The notes under the pieces were generated by a model that worked only from the letters and a program-made list of their open reading frames with translations, was not told the origin of the DNA and did no database searches. Shown one piece after another: positions 22,360-32,953 of a stretch of 64,000 nucleotides of DNA. The position numbers and the translations under genes are program-made. Source of the stretch: Amylostereum areolatum (Eukaryota; Basidiomycota; Agaricomycetes; Russulales; Stereaceae); NCBI GenBank assembly GCA_012932865.1, contig SAXG01000001.1, positions 2,345,693 through 2,409,692 on the forward strand. Direction: 5' to 3'. How positions within the stretch are numbered: position 1 is the first letter of the stretch; each line of letters begins with the position of its first letter.

Positions 22360-24188
22360 CTATTGCTGCACCTTGGCCTCATTTCTCCTCTGCTGGACTC
22401 CCTTCAAATCGTCCCACAGGCTGTCCGTCGTCGAGAGATACTTTCGGGATTCCATCCACCGTCTCTGGCCTTCCTTCCTTGCTGCAGCTGCACTTACAGG
22501 CGGTGAAGGCTTGCAATTGTTCTGCACCCACCTGAAAAGGCCGCCGTTTGTGTACTGCATAATAGATGCCCTGTGTTCCCCATCTTGAATGCGGATGTTG
22601 GAGTGCACGATGGCCGCAGACATGACCAGGCAGATTGTGTTGGGGGGAAACTCGACGGCTAGGCGGAGGGAGTGGAAGACGATGTGTCCTCCCATCTTCG
22701 AGTTGTAGTCTCCAAGAGACAGGATGCTGCACATCCCATACGCGAGGTTCTGCGTATCGGCGTGGGCGTACGTTACGGCGTCCGGTCCGAAGTTGAAGCT
22801 CGTGTGAGCGAATATCGATCGACCGGGGTAGGGAAAGCGAAGCTTCGGATGCCGTTTCAACAGCTTGGCCATGGTTTCGACGTAGTGTTCCTCGAGCAAG
22901 GGGGAGTATGTGCTCAGCGCAACTTCGGAGAGCGATGAGCAAGATGTCGACTGAGAAAGGGAGAGGAGATTACCGCTTGCCATATTGGCGGCGTTCAGGA
23001 TGTGTTCGTTTTCGCAAAGTTTCCGGATGGACGCCCGGGGGCTATGGTTTCCTGGCTGGCCGAGGCGCTGTGTCAGGTTGGAACAGGTATAAGGGCTAAG
23101 GAGAACGTACCTCGCCGGTCCCACCCATAGACATGGTGAAGCCAGCTCTTGCGGTGGGATATTTCCCTCTTCGGTGTTCGACCTCCTTCTCTTTCCAGTC
23201 GACGCCCTTGCCCGTTTCTTCCAAAGCGTCGCGGCAGCCCTTGCACATCTCTAGGTATTGCGTTCGCTGCGGCTCTTCTTTCGGGGGGCCTATGAAGACC
23301 GCCATGATTTCATTCCCTTTCCCCGCCACAATCTTCGGCATGTCGTCGCTGAGGAGGGATCAGCAAGCGAAGAGGACGGCAATCTGGGGGACGCGCCTGT
23401 GGTCGAACACCTCGAAGTCGTATCGGCGTTCGCGCAGCTCTTCCAGCGTGTGAACCCGTTCCCGCGCCACGCCCTCCGGCAGCGGCTCGCCAGGGTGGCC
23501 TGTGAAGGCGGGGGCGGCCCTCGGGAGGTTGGCATGCCCTTCCTTGGCCTTTACGGCCGTCAGCCCTTGAGTCCGCCTTCGCATAGTGTTTTCCTGGGCC
23601 TTGTAGGCATACACCGCCTGGCTGGCCCGTTCCCGCTGTTTCTGCTCCGCCCGCTGCTCCTGTCGGTAGGCCTTGCTGCGTTCCTTTTTCTTCTGGCGGC
23701 GCGCGTTCTTCGCTGTTTGCGGATCAGGGAAAGATGGCGGGGCATGGCTCGGCGGAATATGCGAGCAGGGAGGGCCGCTGGGAAACCCACGCGCGGCGGT
23801 CTGCGAGGAGGCGGCCTTGGGCGACAGCGTGCGTTTGGCAGGATGTCGCCTCCTGGGGCATGGGGGATCTCTGCGGAAGGGCGTGCGGCGCGCGGTCAGT
23901 TCGGTTCAGGGAGCAGAGAGTATGATGCTCACACGGCCTGGGTCAGAATTGGCTCCCTGGACAAAGCTTCGCCCACCAGCTCGCCAACGTTGACGTCGGT
24001 GTGAACAACCTCCATATCTCCGTGATACGGCAAAAAGATACGCCCCGAACGTGTCTAGGACGCGCTTCACGTCAGCTCCGACGGTGCGAGCCCGAAGCGA
24101 AGGCAGGGCTCACCGAGCTCATGCTGTTGCAGCTGGCGGAGGAGGGGAAGAGCGAGGATGCCTGCCGGCAAACGATGTCAGCGTGCAT
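22360..24188 (-). CDS. TET/JBP-like 2OG-Fe(II) dioxygenase
   Basis: Candidate nuclear DNA 5-methylcytosine (or thymine) oxidase of the TET/JBP superfamily, which is expanded in agaricomycetes. The catalytic core lies in the last exons. The Fe-binding HxD is seen as YAHADTQNLAYG, followed by GGHIVFHSLRLAVEFPPNT and then the distal His in AAIVHSN. An Arg in HRASIMQYTNGGLFRWV is the likely 2-oxoglutarate ligand. Upstream are a Lys/Arg-rich coiled region (NARRQKKKERSKAYRQ) and the blocks VHTDVNVGELVGEALSREP and KIVAGKGNEIMAVFIGPP. I favour starts at ATG 24188 or 24122, which join in frame to exon 2 at 24055. An in-frame TGA at 23360-23362 must be removed, for example by a 53-nt GC-AG intron with the right phase; otherwise the gene is broken. 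The stop is at 22360-22362. Confidence 0.72.
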
Positions 24189-24658
24189 CGTGGGCCAGAT
24201 GAAAGGAGAAAACGGGGGTCCGCCCCTCTCGCGGCCGTAGCTTCCAATGCGCTGCCTTTCCGATCTCGAAATCGGCAACACAGCAAAGCGGGGCGTAGCG
24301 AGAGGAGGGAGGTGCGTGACTGCAAGCCGAGGCGCTTACCTTGGGGCAGGGCGGGACGAGGGTTGGGTTGGGCGGCGCAAGGCGCTCAGGCTGTTATACG
24401 GCTTGTTGGCGCCTCCCTGCCGGCGCTACGAAGCCCAAACGGGCAACGGCGGGCAGAAGCGTGACGCGTTGACGCGTCGGCGCGCAGTCCGTCGCCGCGA
24501 AATCACGAAATTAAATTCCGACGCGAGGGCGGGTCACTTCGCGCGGCCGCGTCCGCACACGCTGGCCTTGCGTTTGCATCACTACTCCTCCAAAGCCGTC
24601 GCCGTCGTCTCCCACTCCTTCCATCGCCGACCTCGTCTGCCTTGCCCTCTGCTCGAAG
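24189..24658. other. Divergent promoter region
   Basis: About 470 GC-rich bases between the divergently oriented dioxygenase and coiled-coil genes, presumably carrying both promoters. No TATA-like element is obvious. Confidence 0.45.
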
Positions 24659-25636
24659 ATGGATCAGAAGACTGCCCGCCGAGCTCGAGCTCGAACACAA
24701 GGTCGCCGAGCTCGAGGAGACCATCTCCACCCTCGAAAGGACCATCCGCGACCTGGGCTACACAGTAGAGTTTCGCGACCGTGACATCAAAAACCTCCAA
24801 CAACGCCTCCAGCACTCCATGGAAGTGGAACGCGCCGCATACAGGACTCGCGACAATGCGCATGTCCAGCTCGCCCAGAAAGACAAGGCCCTGGCCAAGG
24901 CGGCCGACGACCTCACGAAGGCGCGCGCCGCCGTGCAACACGCTCGAGACGACGAGTACGGCGTTCGAAAGAGGCTGGATGCGGAGCGAAAGAAGCGGGA
25001 GGAGGAACACAAAGGCAGGGAGGACGAGCGTGAGGCGCATGAGGCCGACCTCACTGCACTCGAGGCACAGCTCGAGCATACCAAGGCCAAACTCGAGCGC
25101 ATCAAGGCCAAAGCCGCCGTCGCCTGTCGAGGCGAGGAGGCGGCGCTTCTGCGGGAGGCGGAGATCGCCGCCGCTTTGAAGAGCGCCCAAGCGGAAGTAC
25201 GCGCGCACCTCGAGCAGAGGTAAGCCTCCCTCCTCCCGAAGCGGGTCCACCGCTGACGACTTCCAAACCCCAGAGGCGCCGTTCGAGCGAGCGTCCTGGC
25301 GGTTCAGACCGCTCTGAAGGCCCTTGTTCCCGCTTGCTCCTCGGCGATGGAGCGATGCGAGGAGGCATTGCTTTTGCTCCGGGATTCAAGGTGCGCCCGG
25401 CTTCCTGACCTCTGCCACAACGCTGACCCCGCGATACCAGCCCCGAACATGCCCCTGCACCTGTCAAGGAGGAGCCCGAGGGGTCGCCCTTCGTCGCTGG
25501 GCATTCGTCGAGCGGGAAGCGGCCGCGGAGCCCGTCCGACAACGAGGACGACGTCGATCCCGCCGACCGTCGATTGGCGCGTAAGCAGGAGTTTATGCTG
25601 GAGCGGGATTCCGCCGAATTAGAATATGCTGCATGA
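24659..25636 (+). CDS. Coiled-coil protein, unknown function
   Basis: Not recognised. The main exon, about 190 residues, is almost entirely charged heptad repeat (for example KVAELEETISTLERTIRDLG, then LDAERKKREEEHKGRE and LEAQLEHTKAKLERIKAK). A GT donor at about 25221 joins ASVLAVQTALKALVPAC, and a further short intron leads to an acidic, Lys/Pro-rich tail with GKRPRSPSDNEDD and the stop at 25634-25636. The only suitable ATG (24659, MDQK) is one base out of phase with the coiled coil, so a +1 indel or an unseen splice must lie between 24670 and 24690. The next in-frame ATG is at 24819. The KRPR motif suggests nuclear location (inference). Confidence 0.6.
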
Positions 25637-26156
25637 GGCTGTTGAACGGATGTCAGCAGCTGATACTTGGTTTACTGTTGGCTGAATCCACGTACCTTCA
25701 CAATTTGATTGTCGATCAGATCTGCACTGATTTGCTGGAAACCCAGCCTTGGGCACGCCGACGCACATTTGGTCGCGCACTTATGGAAGACGTCTGACGA
25801 CGAGATGAAGCGAGTTGAGCATATATGTCACTGGGTTTATACAATGGGCATGACGGCATGGGGGGTGAGGTATGGATTGAAGAGCATCGACGCCGAGCGA
25901 TATCAGTACGGGGGAAGAGGGGAGCGGGACTCGCACACAGAAGGACGGCGGTATCCTGCGGGGGAGGATAGTAAATATAAGACGTACAGCAAAACGGCTA
26001 CAGGTGAGTTCAGAGAACGAAAGCGATACAACATGAGAATCTGCAGAAACAATCAACCAATGGCATAGGACCCGCACCTAGCCCGTCGGCAACCTCGACA
26101 AATGAACGCATGATCAAGACCTCAGAGTGAGGTGCGATACCTTCAGCAGCCGCCGT
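25637..26156. other. Intergenic stretch
   Basis: About 520 bases with no supported gene between convergent transcription units. Short open frames lack content. Confidence 0.45.
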
Positions 26157-26690
26157 TTACTGTGACGGAGCGGGGGACGGCACCGCGGCGGCGGCGGCCT
26201 CATCCAAATGGAGCCACCACTGATTAGCGGGCGGGATAATCTCCAGGTCGCTGACGTCCCCAAAGCCGTAGCAAAAGTTAGCGACGGCAAGACACTGCGA
26301 GTCTGCTTCATCCCCATCTCCCTGGCCGTCGCCGATGGCGAGCTTGCTAAGAATCTGGTAGAGCTCGTTGTTCTCCTGTCCCCTCTGGAATTGTTGGGCG
26401 ATGTGCTCCTGGTGAGCGGCATCCACACGCGCAAATGCCGTCTCGCATCGTATCTGCTGACGATCCTTGGCCAACGCCGAAGCCTGACAGGCAATCCGTC
26501 AGCTACAGGATGAAGACGCCAACGAATGATCCTACTTCAAGTTCATAAGTTCCCGCGGCTACCTTTCCATTGTTGTTCGAATACCCTCCAAGGCGTGTCT
26601 GGGCGTCGAGCATTAAGCGAGATTAAGTGCGGGGTACCTTTGATCTAGCGTACCGAAAAAGGTGGCGCGGTCCGAAGTTGCTAAAAAGAG
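26157..26690 (-). CDS. Small unknown protein, partly coiled
   Basis: Not recognised. At least three minus-strand exons join: one ending FFGTLDQ, one with LDAQTRLEGIRTTME, and a terminal exon with ASALAKDRQQIRCETAFARV, an acidic GDGQGDGDEAD patch, ANQWWLHLDEA and an Ala/Pro-rich end at 26157. The joins use plausible GT...AG sites. The true start lies upstream and was not fixed. The helical, Gln/Arg-rich middle suggests a short coiled coil. The neighbouring gene at 24659-25636 is also coiled-coil and convergent, but no sequence relationship is evident. Confidence 0.45.
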
Positions 26691-27640
26691 GTGCTACGTC
26701 AGATAATCCCGAATAGCGTAGCCAAAAGAGCCCATATTCCAGGTAATTACCCAGGAGACCAAATGCTGGATTTGTTCGGGAAGTCCTAGTTTATGAGAGG
26801 ACAGGGAGCGGGGAATGACGACGTCGACCATGATGGTTCAGGACAAGATATTGGGGCTGGGGGATATAGGCGGAAGGAGGTGGGGATGAAGGCGAGCAAG
26901 TGACGAAAAACCCGCGTGGGCGACGGCCAAGATAAGGAGGGTCCGTGCGAGCCACGCTGTGCTCAATTAGATGTCCTCGGCCCCCGGGGAGGCGGCGGGC
27001 AATCTCCAATTGAGACATACTTAAAACAAGAAAGGCAGATAGCAATAGTGTTTCTATCTATATTGGGAATAACTTAACACAAAGGTGCCCCACCACCTGC
27101 CATTTCGAGAGCTTTCAGACACCGATTTTTTCCCGATTGGTCCTCTAACAGTGATTATCTGGTGTCAGTTGACCTCTAAGTGCAGGCTCTCAGCGGGGCT
27201 GGTCTAAAATTACAAGGCTAGGCTCCTCGACGTTCAGAAACAAACCTGGCCGACGCGAGAGAAGAACATTGGAAGACCTTCCGCCTCGCCTCGATGACCA
27301 TGATGATGATGCATGCGACAAAGCGGTCCCATATTGGTCCCCAATTCCCCACGGCGCTCTGCGTTCAAACCCCACCCGTGGCGCCCGCCCGCCTTCCTTT
27401 GTCCCAATGTGCAGAAATAAACTTCGCCCACGCGATAGAAGAATGTTGGAAGACCTTCCGCCTTGCATCAATGGCCAGGAATACCCAGCGGCCCCATCTC
27501 GGTCTCCCGTGCTCTCCGTTCAAGCACCACCGCCCGCCTTCTTTCACCCGATGACCTCCACCCCATTCAATCCCTCCCCTGTATAACACTGCCGTGTTTC
27601 ATCAGCTCCCACCTGTACGCCCCCCACATCTGATTCCGTG
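26691..27640. other. Intergenic stretch with duplicated segment
   Basis: About 950 bases without a supported gene, except for a divergent direct repeat described separately. The region before 27641 is C/T-rich and probably contains the promoter of the next gene. Confidence 0.45.
27234..27478. repeat. Divergent direct repeat of about 65 bp
   Basis: The segment at about 27236-27300 and the one at about 27414-27478 share the same order of words, including the exact ttggaagaccttccgcct and related agaaa(c/t)aaac and gcgagagaagaa / gcgatagaagaa stretches. They are about 178 bp apart. This looks like an old tandem duplication in the upstream region of the next gene. Confidence 0.6.
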
Positions 27641-29776
27641 ATGATGCCTGCAGATGCCATTTCCGTCCCCTATTTTGCTCCTCCTGGACTTGATGATCTG
27701 GTGCCTGCGGATCGTCGGCCCACTCCGGTGTCCGCTGAGATCATGAATAGTGAGCGGTACAATCTCTTTTCTTCATGCATTGGCTCACAATCTATTTTTA
27801 GTCATGATCAAGCACGTCAATGATCTGTACACCGAGGTGTACAAGGGAGATCCCGCCGCTCTGAACGACCAAGCCCGAAGAACTGCCAGTGAGTCACCTT
27901 TAAGCTTCCGCGTTTAACATTCAACTGTCGCTGACGGACTTGAACGTGCAGTGTTGACTCCGGAGTTGCCTACGCTGCCTCAGGGCACGTACGGCCCCAG
28001 CGTCAGTGCAGAAGGTGAGGCGCTGAATTTCCTCCAATTGCTGAGTCGTCTGAGCGACGACCCAAAGCTATACCGCAAGAACATTGGTTGGCTTTTCAAA
28101 AACATCTCATCCAGTCCATGCGCGAGCTCGAACGCACACGGGAAGATCATGCGGAGGCGGCATTCGAAACGTATCCTAATCAAATCGGTTTCTGATGCTA
28201 GCCGACGGATGGCTAGACCAGGCGAGACGGCCAACGGTGCGTTTGTCTTGCTGCCAAAGCTCCACGCTTGCTAACAATCCTGCCTGGAATAGACTTCCTC
28301 TCTCGATACCCACTGTCGGCAGAACTTTGGGACCAGGCCGAAGGGGCGATTAGGGCGGCCCTTAACGATAGTAGGTGTTCATGCGGGGCATCTAGGTATG
28401 TTTCACTGATGTTCATTTCAGCCTCAAGAGAACGTGTTTCCGCCATCGTTGCCCGCGCCAAAACTCTGGTGGAGTCTTGGGTCCCAGCGACCCCGCCCTC
28501 GGATACCGTCATTCGACAAGGTATGATTCCTCCGCCTATGCGGGTTGATTGTTGGCTAACACATTTAAACTGCAGTGGATCTCAACACAGATCCGCTGAT
28601 GGCAAACTCGTGCGGCCCTGTAGGCTTATGGTTCTTATGCATCGCCATCGTTGAGCAGCCGCACGCCGCCATCCGACCGACCGACCCCCATGTGTTCTTC
28701 CTCGTCGACGAAGCACTGCTAAAGCTTCCGACCCAAGGCCACGCGTATGAACTTACGCCCTGCGGTACGTTGTTCTTTAAGAGCCTCCCTTTTCAGCTCT
28801 GACCGTTTCTAGTTCACTCGTACTCCAAGCGCGCGGAGGGGCCGGCTGGAGCCGCCTACATGCATGCCTTCGTCCGACACGTAAGTCCCCAACTGGTTTT
28901 CTGGTACCGAGCTAGCGCGACTGACAGCCCATGCAGGTGGTGCAGGCCTCCCTAGAGATGGCCAACGACCACGTTCGACAGGCCGTTCTCCGCGCCGCGC
29001 ATGAGCACTACCCACTGCTCTTCGTTGACAGTATTGTTAATATGTCCGCTGAAGATGCGGTCATCACCTTCTCAGGGATCCTTGTTCTTCTCACTAGATA
29101 CACTTGCGTTCATTCTGCCCAGGTAAGCCCCCTCCGAGTCTGTTCTTCGCGAGCAGCGTACTAATCTTGGCTGGTTCTCGCATCAGGCAGACAACCCCGA
29201 CCAAATCAGATCCAAATTCGACGCGCATCTCCTTCACGACGTCTGCGTCGGTCTCCTCCAAGCCCCCCCTTTCACCGTCATCAACTATCGGTTCCAACAG
29301 GTCAAGGACTCCAATGACCCTCAAGACCGTGTGGCTTTCGTAAGGTTTTTCCTGCCATATCTGGCATGGTCGGTAAGCAGGCCGTCTACCTAGTACCAGC
29401 TCGGCCCTTCTCACTTCGGCAGGAGAGTAGGTAACGCAGGCCCTCCTCTCTCACCTGACCGCCCTCCACCTGCATATTTGCCAAGTCGAAACTGAAGATG
29501 GAAGCAAACTCGGGCAAGAGTCGGCAGGCGGCTTCGATTGCATGACCATGTTAGGCCTCCTCACTGCTAAAAACGCAACCAACAGGTACCGTTATTTTAT
29601 TGACGAGTGGCAGATGGCATACCCCCCCGGGCCCAAGGCGCAGGAGTTTTCAGATCGCTGCTGCATATGGTTTAATGTGCGTATCAATGCAGGTCCCATT
29701 GTTTTCATCTAAATATCCCCAGGACGCCTACCCTTATAGGTGGGGGCGGAACGTGCGTTTGGTGCCGGAGGCCTAA
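27641..29776 (+). CDS. Large unknown protein, many exons
   Basis: Not recognised. ATGATG at 27641 starts MMPADAISVPYF. A chain of short exons joins by introns of about 50-60 nt, for example the first donor in ATGAATA|GTGAGC resuming at MIKHVNDLYTEVYKGDP. Later exons include LNFLQLLSRLSDDPKLYRKN, FLSRYPLSAELWDQAEGAIR, GPVGLWFLCIAIVEQPHAAI, VVQASLEMANDHVRQAVLRA and TALHLHICQVETEDG. The last exon ends GRNVRLVPEA at TAA 29774-29776. The composition is that of a soluble, mostly helical protein. It resembles in style the gene that follows (30297-32178), and both may belong to the large set of agaricomycete MYND-linked unknowns, but this one shows no MYND finger. Confidence 0.6.
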
Positions 29777-30296
29777 TACTGGCCAGCGTACCCGCCAGAA
29801 AGAGTCTTAACACCCATGTTTTCCCATCCTCGATTCCCCGTTCCCTTCGTCCATCAGCGCCTACCGCTGATATTCTCCTTTTCACCTGTATGCCGAACCA
29901 CGCATTCTAGCCTTCCCTGGATCTTTTGTATGAAATTTTCAACTGTACAATGATACTGCCCGTGAAATCGCTCCCTGTGTATCTTCCTCCTTAATCCATC
30001 GACTGTTTCTGGACGCAGCGCGCATACCAATTCTTCGAAGACTTGAGGCCGTCGAGGCATGATCACGTGGAAATACTTTTATTGGACGGTAAGCACGCGC
30101 CGTCGTCACTGCCAGGAGTCCGGATTCCCGCCGGCGGCTATGTCGAAGTACGAATCTTGGTGCCTGTCGGACACCTTGCCCCACTAGGATCCCGCCCTTC
30201 TGCTTGGAGACCGCCGCTCTGTGTATTGTTTGGCCTTAGGCCAGGGAAGTGACGGCAGAGGTAGGTCGTTGATGTTGTTAAATACCCCGCTCATAC
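29777..30296. other. Spacer with a possible upstream exon
   Basis: About 520 bases between two same-strand genes. A short plus-strand stretch at about 30020-30090 (YQFFEDLRPSRHDHVEIL, followed by a good GT donor) could be an early exon of the next gene. Nothing else is seen. Confidence 0.4.
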
Positions 30297-32178
30297 GTGA
30301 GGCAAATAGCCCACCCCGCCATCAGGCAGGTTGACTCTCTTGTCCAGGCCGCCTTCGACTTCGCCATTCGCGATGCCTTTCCCTTGGCGGCCAACCGCGT
30401 CAAGGCTCTCGTCTCATCTCATCTTTGGGGGCTACCGGACCCTCTCCTCGACGGCTTATGCAAGGCCATCGCGACTGAGTTTACAGTTATCGGGCTTCAA
30501 CATGGAGATGTTTTATGGTGGGACTCCGTCGTCGAAACGGCGGATTCTTTGATCGCATTAAGCCGGATGCCTCAGTTCATTTATGAACCATTCGTGAGTT
30601 CTCAAATCAAATTCTCTACCACTGGCAGGAGCCGACAGCAGTTGACTTCTTCTCAAGGATCTGATTTGCAGCGTCCTGCTTGCATTGGGGCGAATCTGGA
30701 GGGAATTGACGGACCATTTCAAAGGACGGCCTTATGATGCAGGGGACGGCTGGCTGTCCATGCGACTGATCTGCCGCGCCGACGCCATGTTCACAAACTT
30801 GTGGTACGGCAGGCGGCACCTCCTCCTGCAGCCTTTCGTCGGAAATCTAGAGTCGACAGACCTTCTCGATGCCGTGCAATTGGCTCTGTTCTCTTTCTCA
30901 TCGCTGAAGGACATCAGGTGCGTTGAACCTGACTCCCCAATGTTCTTCCCTGTTGACAATGACTCTAACAGTATCTTTGACCGCATGGAATCGGCGCCCG
31001 CGGACGAGCACTCGCAGCGGACCATTGAGCTCTCTATCGTCTGTTGGTACGTGATGCCCGATGGAAATCACAGCATGCGCCTTGTCAGCATGGTGACGCT
31101 CCGAACCCTGGTCGATCCCATCTGGAAACGACGCGGATTAAAGGAGGCTATGAGCAACATGGTTCCCCTTCTCATTGGCACGAAAGGATTCATGGAGCGG
31201 CTGCATTCAGATCTTCAGTCATCAGAGATGGTGGACCGAAACCTTCGGGACCTTACCATTCTCTTTCTACAGGCTATCCATAGCCAACCCGGCCTCCTCG
31301 CCGGCGCTCGACGAGGCACCATGGTATGTTTGTTCCAGGCAATGGAACGTCAGTCGCGTATCGGCACTCCGATGTGGGGGTGGCCCGTTTGGACGGTGCT
31401 TTCTGCCGCCATGAGGTATGTGTACTTATCTAATCTATTCGTTAACATATTCTGAAATCTGTGTAGGGAGGCGTATGTAGGGGACAACAACGAATTGATC
31501 TATTCGCTGGGTCTGTACATTCTGAATGTTCACGGCGACCTCCCTCGCAGCCTCAACCTCATTTCCCATGCGGCCCGAGGGGTCATATATGCCGCTAAGG
31601 AGCCTCTGATGGATGTTGGTACGTGGCTTGATGTGTATATGCTATTTGGCCGCCGGCTGAACATGTACCACAGGATTCGCCACTCACATGGCTAGTGACG
31701 CCGCGGACTTCACCTTTCGGCTCACCGAGTCATTCCATACACACACAATGGACGACCTTCGAGCGGGAGCCAAGATGGTGTGGTCTATCGCCATGTTTTC
31801 ACTGGAGGCCATGGACCCCATCGTCGACAATCAGGCCCTTCGTATGCAGTACAATACTTTGTCGCTCGCGTGGCACCTCCTCGGCGAGGTCCTCGGCCTG
31901 GTCAGTGTCCAGGCGGACCAACCCAACTCACCTTCAAACCCGGTGAATCCTCAGGCGCACCCCAACGTCCCCAAAACGTGTCATTGGAAGCTATGCCCCA
32001 CCAAAAAGAGAACTGTCGTCAAACATAGGAGATGCAGAGGTTGCGGCGTGTTATATTGTTCAAGCCTCTGTCAAACTGGGTACAACCTCCTTTTTTGAAT
32101 GTTGTCTGCGAGTTGACTCCTTCTGTCAGCGACTGGAAGCTGAGTAAACATAAGGCAGACTGTCGAAGGCTGAAATGA
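30297..32178 (+). CDS. MYND zinc-finger protein, unknown N-terminal part
   Basis: The C-terminus is a MYND finger, a zinc-binding protein-interaction module: CHWKLC, then CRGCGVLYCSSLC, and after an intron DWKLSKHKADCRRLK with the stop at 32176-32178. The preceding several hundred residues are helical and unrecognised, with exons carrying SLVQAAFDFAIRDAFPLAAN, GRIWRELTDHFKGRPYDAGD, LLQPFVGNLESTDLLDAVQL, MVPLLIGTKGFMERLHSDLQ and LNLISHAARGVIYAAKEPL. Proteins of this layout are common in mushrooms and are usually left unnamed. The start is not fixed; no clear ATG leads the first exon, so the 5' end may reach back to about 30000. No catalytic (SET) domain is seen. Confidence 0.65.
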
Positions 32179-32222
32179 GCCCGCCATTAGGAGCCCATTC
32201 AGTCGCATTGTTCAGGTCTCAT

Positions 32223-32890
32223 GGTTCACCCGCGCATGACAATGTCCCAACCCTCACAGTTCACCCGCGCGCGGCTGTTCATCTGCCTGCCCCTTCGCCC
32301 AATAGTCCGCTCGCGCGGTAGGACGTCTTGCGACCGCACCGTTTTCCGTGAATGGACTTATCAGTTGCAATGTGTGCGGCCCGATCGTGTAACTTGTAAC
32401 CAATGGACAGTAATCATGATGTCTGGCCGCACCACGGCTTTCACAAGCCATGTTCTTAGTTCTAAATCCGGCTGTATCGATTCATCGACGCCATTGGAGA
32501 TCACGGTGTATCCTCGCAATCTGAGCGCGGCCGCATCGATGGCGCCGAACCTGTAAGTTGTGATTCCCTATCCGCGGCCGCACGGTTGGATTCAAAGGGC
32601 GGAAGGATCCCTGTGCGGCCGCACCGTGGAGATTGCGCAACTGAACCAGTTTCTTTCCCGTGGTGCGGCCGCACCCATGTGATCGAACCAGCGGTTGTTC
32701 GCCCCTGTTCGGCCACATCGTATATGCCAGAACAAGTGCCTCTGCGCGACCGCACTATTGAAATCAAACGACTCGCCGTGTTTCTCTGGCGGCCGCACCA
32801 TGCTAATCAAACACAGCGAACATGAGTCCCATGGTGCGGCCGTGCCGATTACATCAAACCAGGGCCTCCATGGGGCCGTAAAATTGAGCT
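32223..32890. repeat. Array of degenerate NotI-like palindromes
   Basis: A palindromic core close to GGTGCGGCCGCACC recurs about every 40-50 bases. Clear copies centre near 32529, 32577, 32618, 32667, 32793 and 32839. Weaker ones lie near 32335, 32378, 32428, 32711, 32749 and 32879. Spacers share words such as gatcgaacca, aaatcaaacg and acatcaaacc. The copies are too degenerate for a cloning artefact. No coding function is apparent. The array sits between the MYND gene and the exon-duplication gene, which end facing each other. Confidence 0.75.
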
Positions 32891-32953
32891 TTTAAAAGGA
32901 CAGATGAAAGATATTGGATCAATGGTAGAACATGCATTCAAAATAAATTTAAA

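Noticed and set aside
32523..32850. Cloning-vector contamination because of repeated NotI sites
   Set aside because: The palindromes are degenerate, regularly spaced and embedded in related spacer sequence, unlike vector polylinkers.
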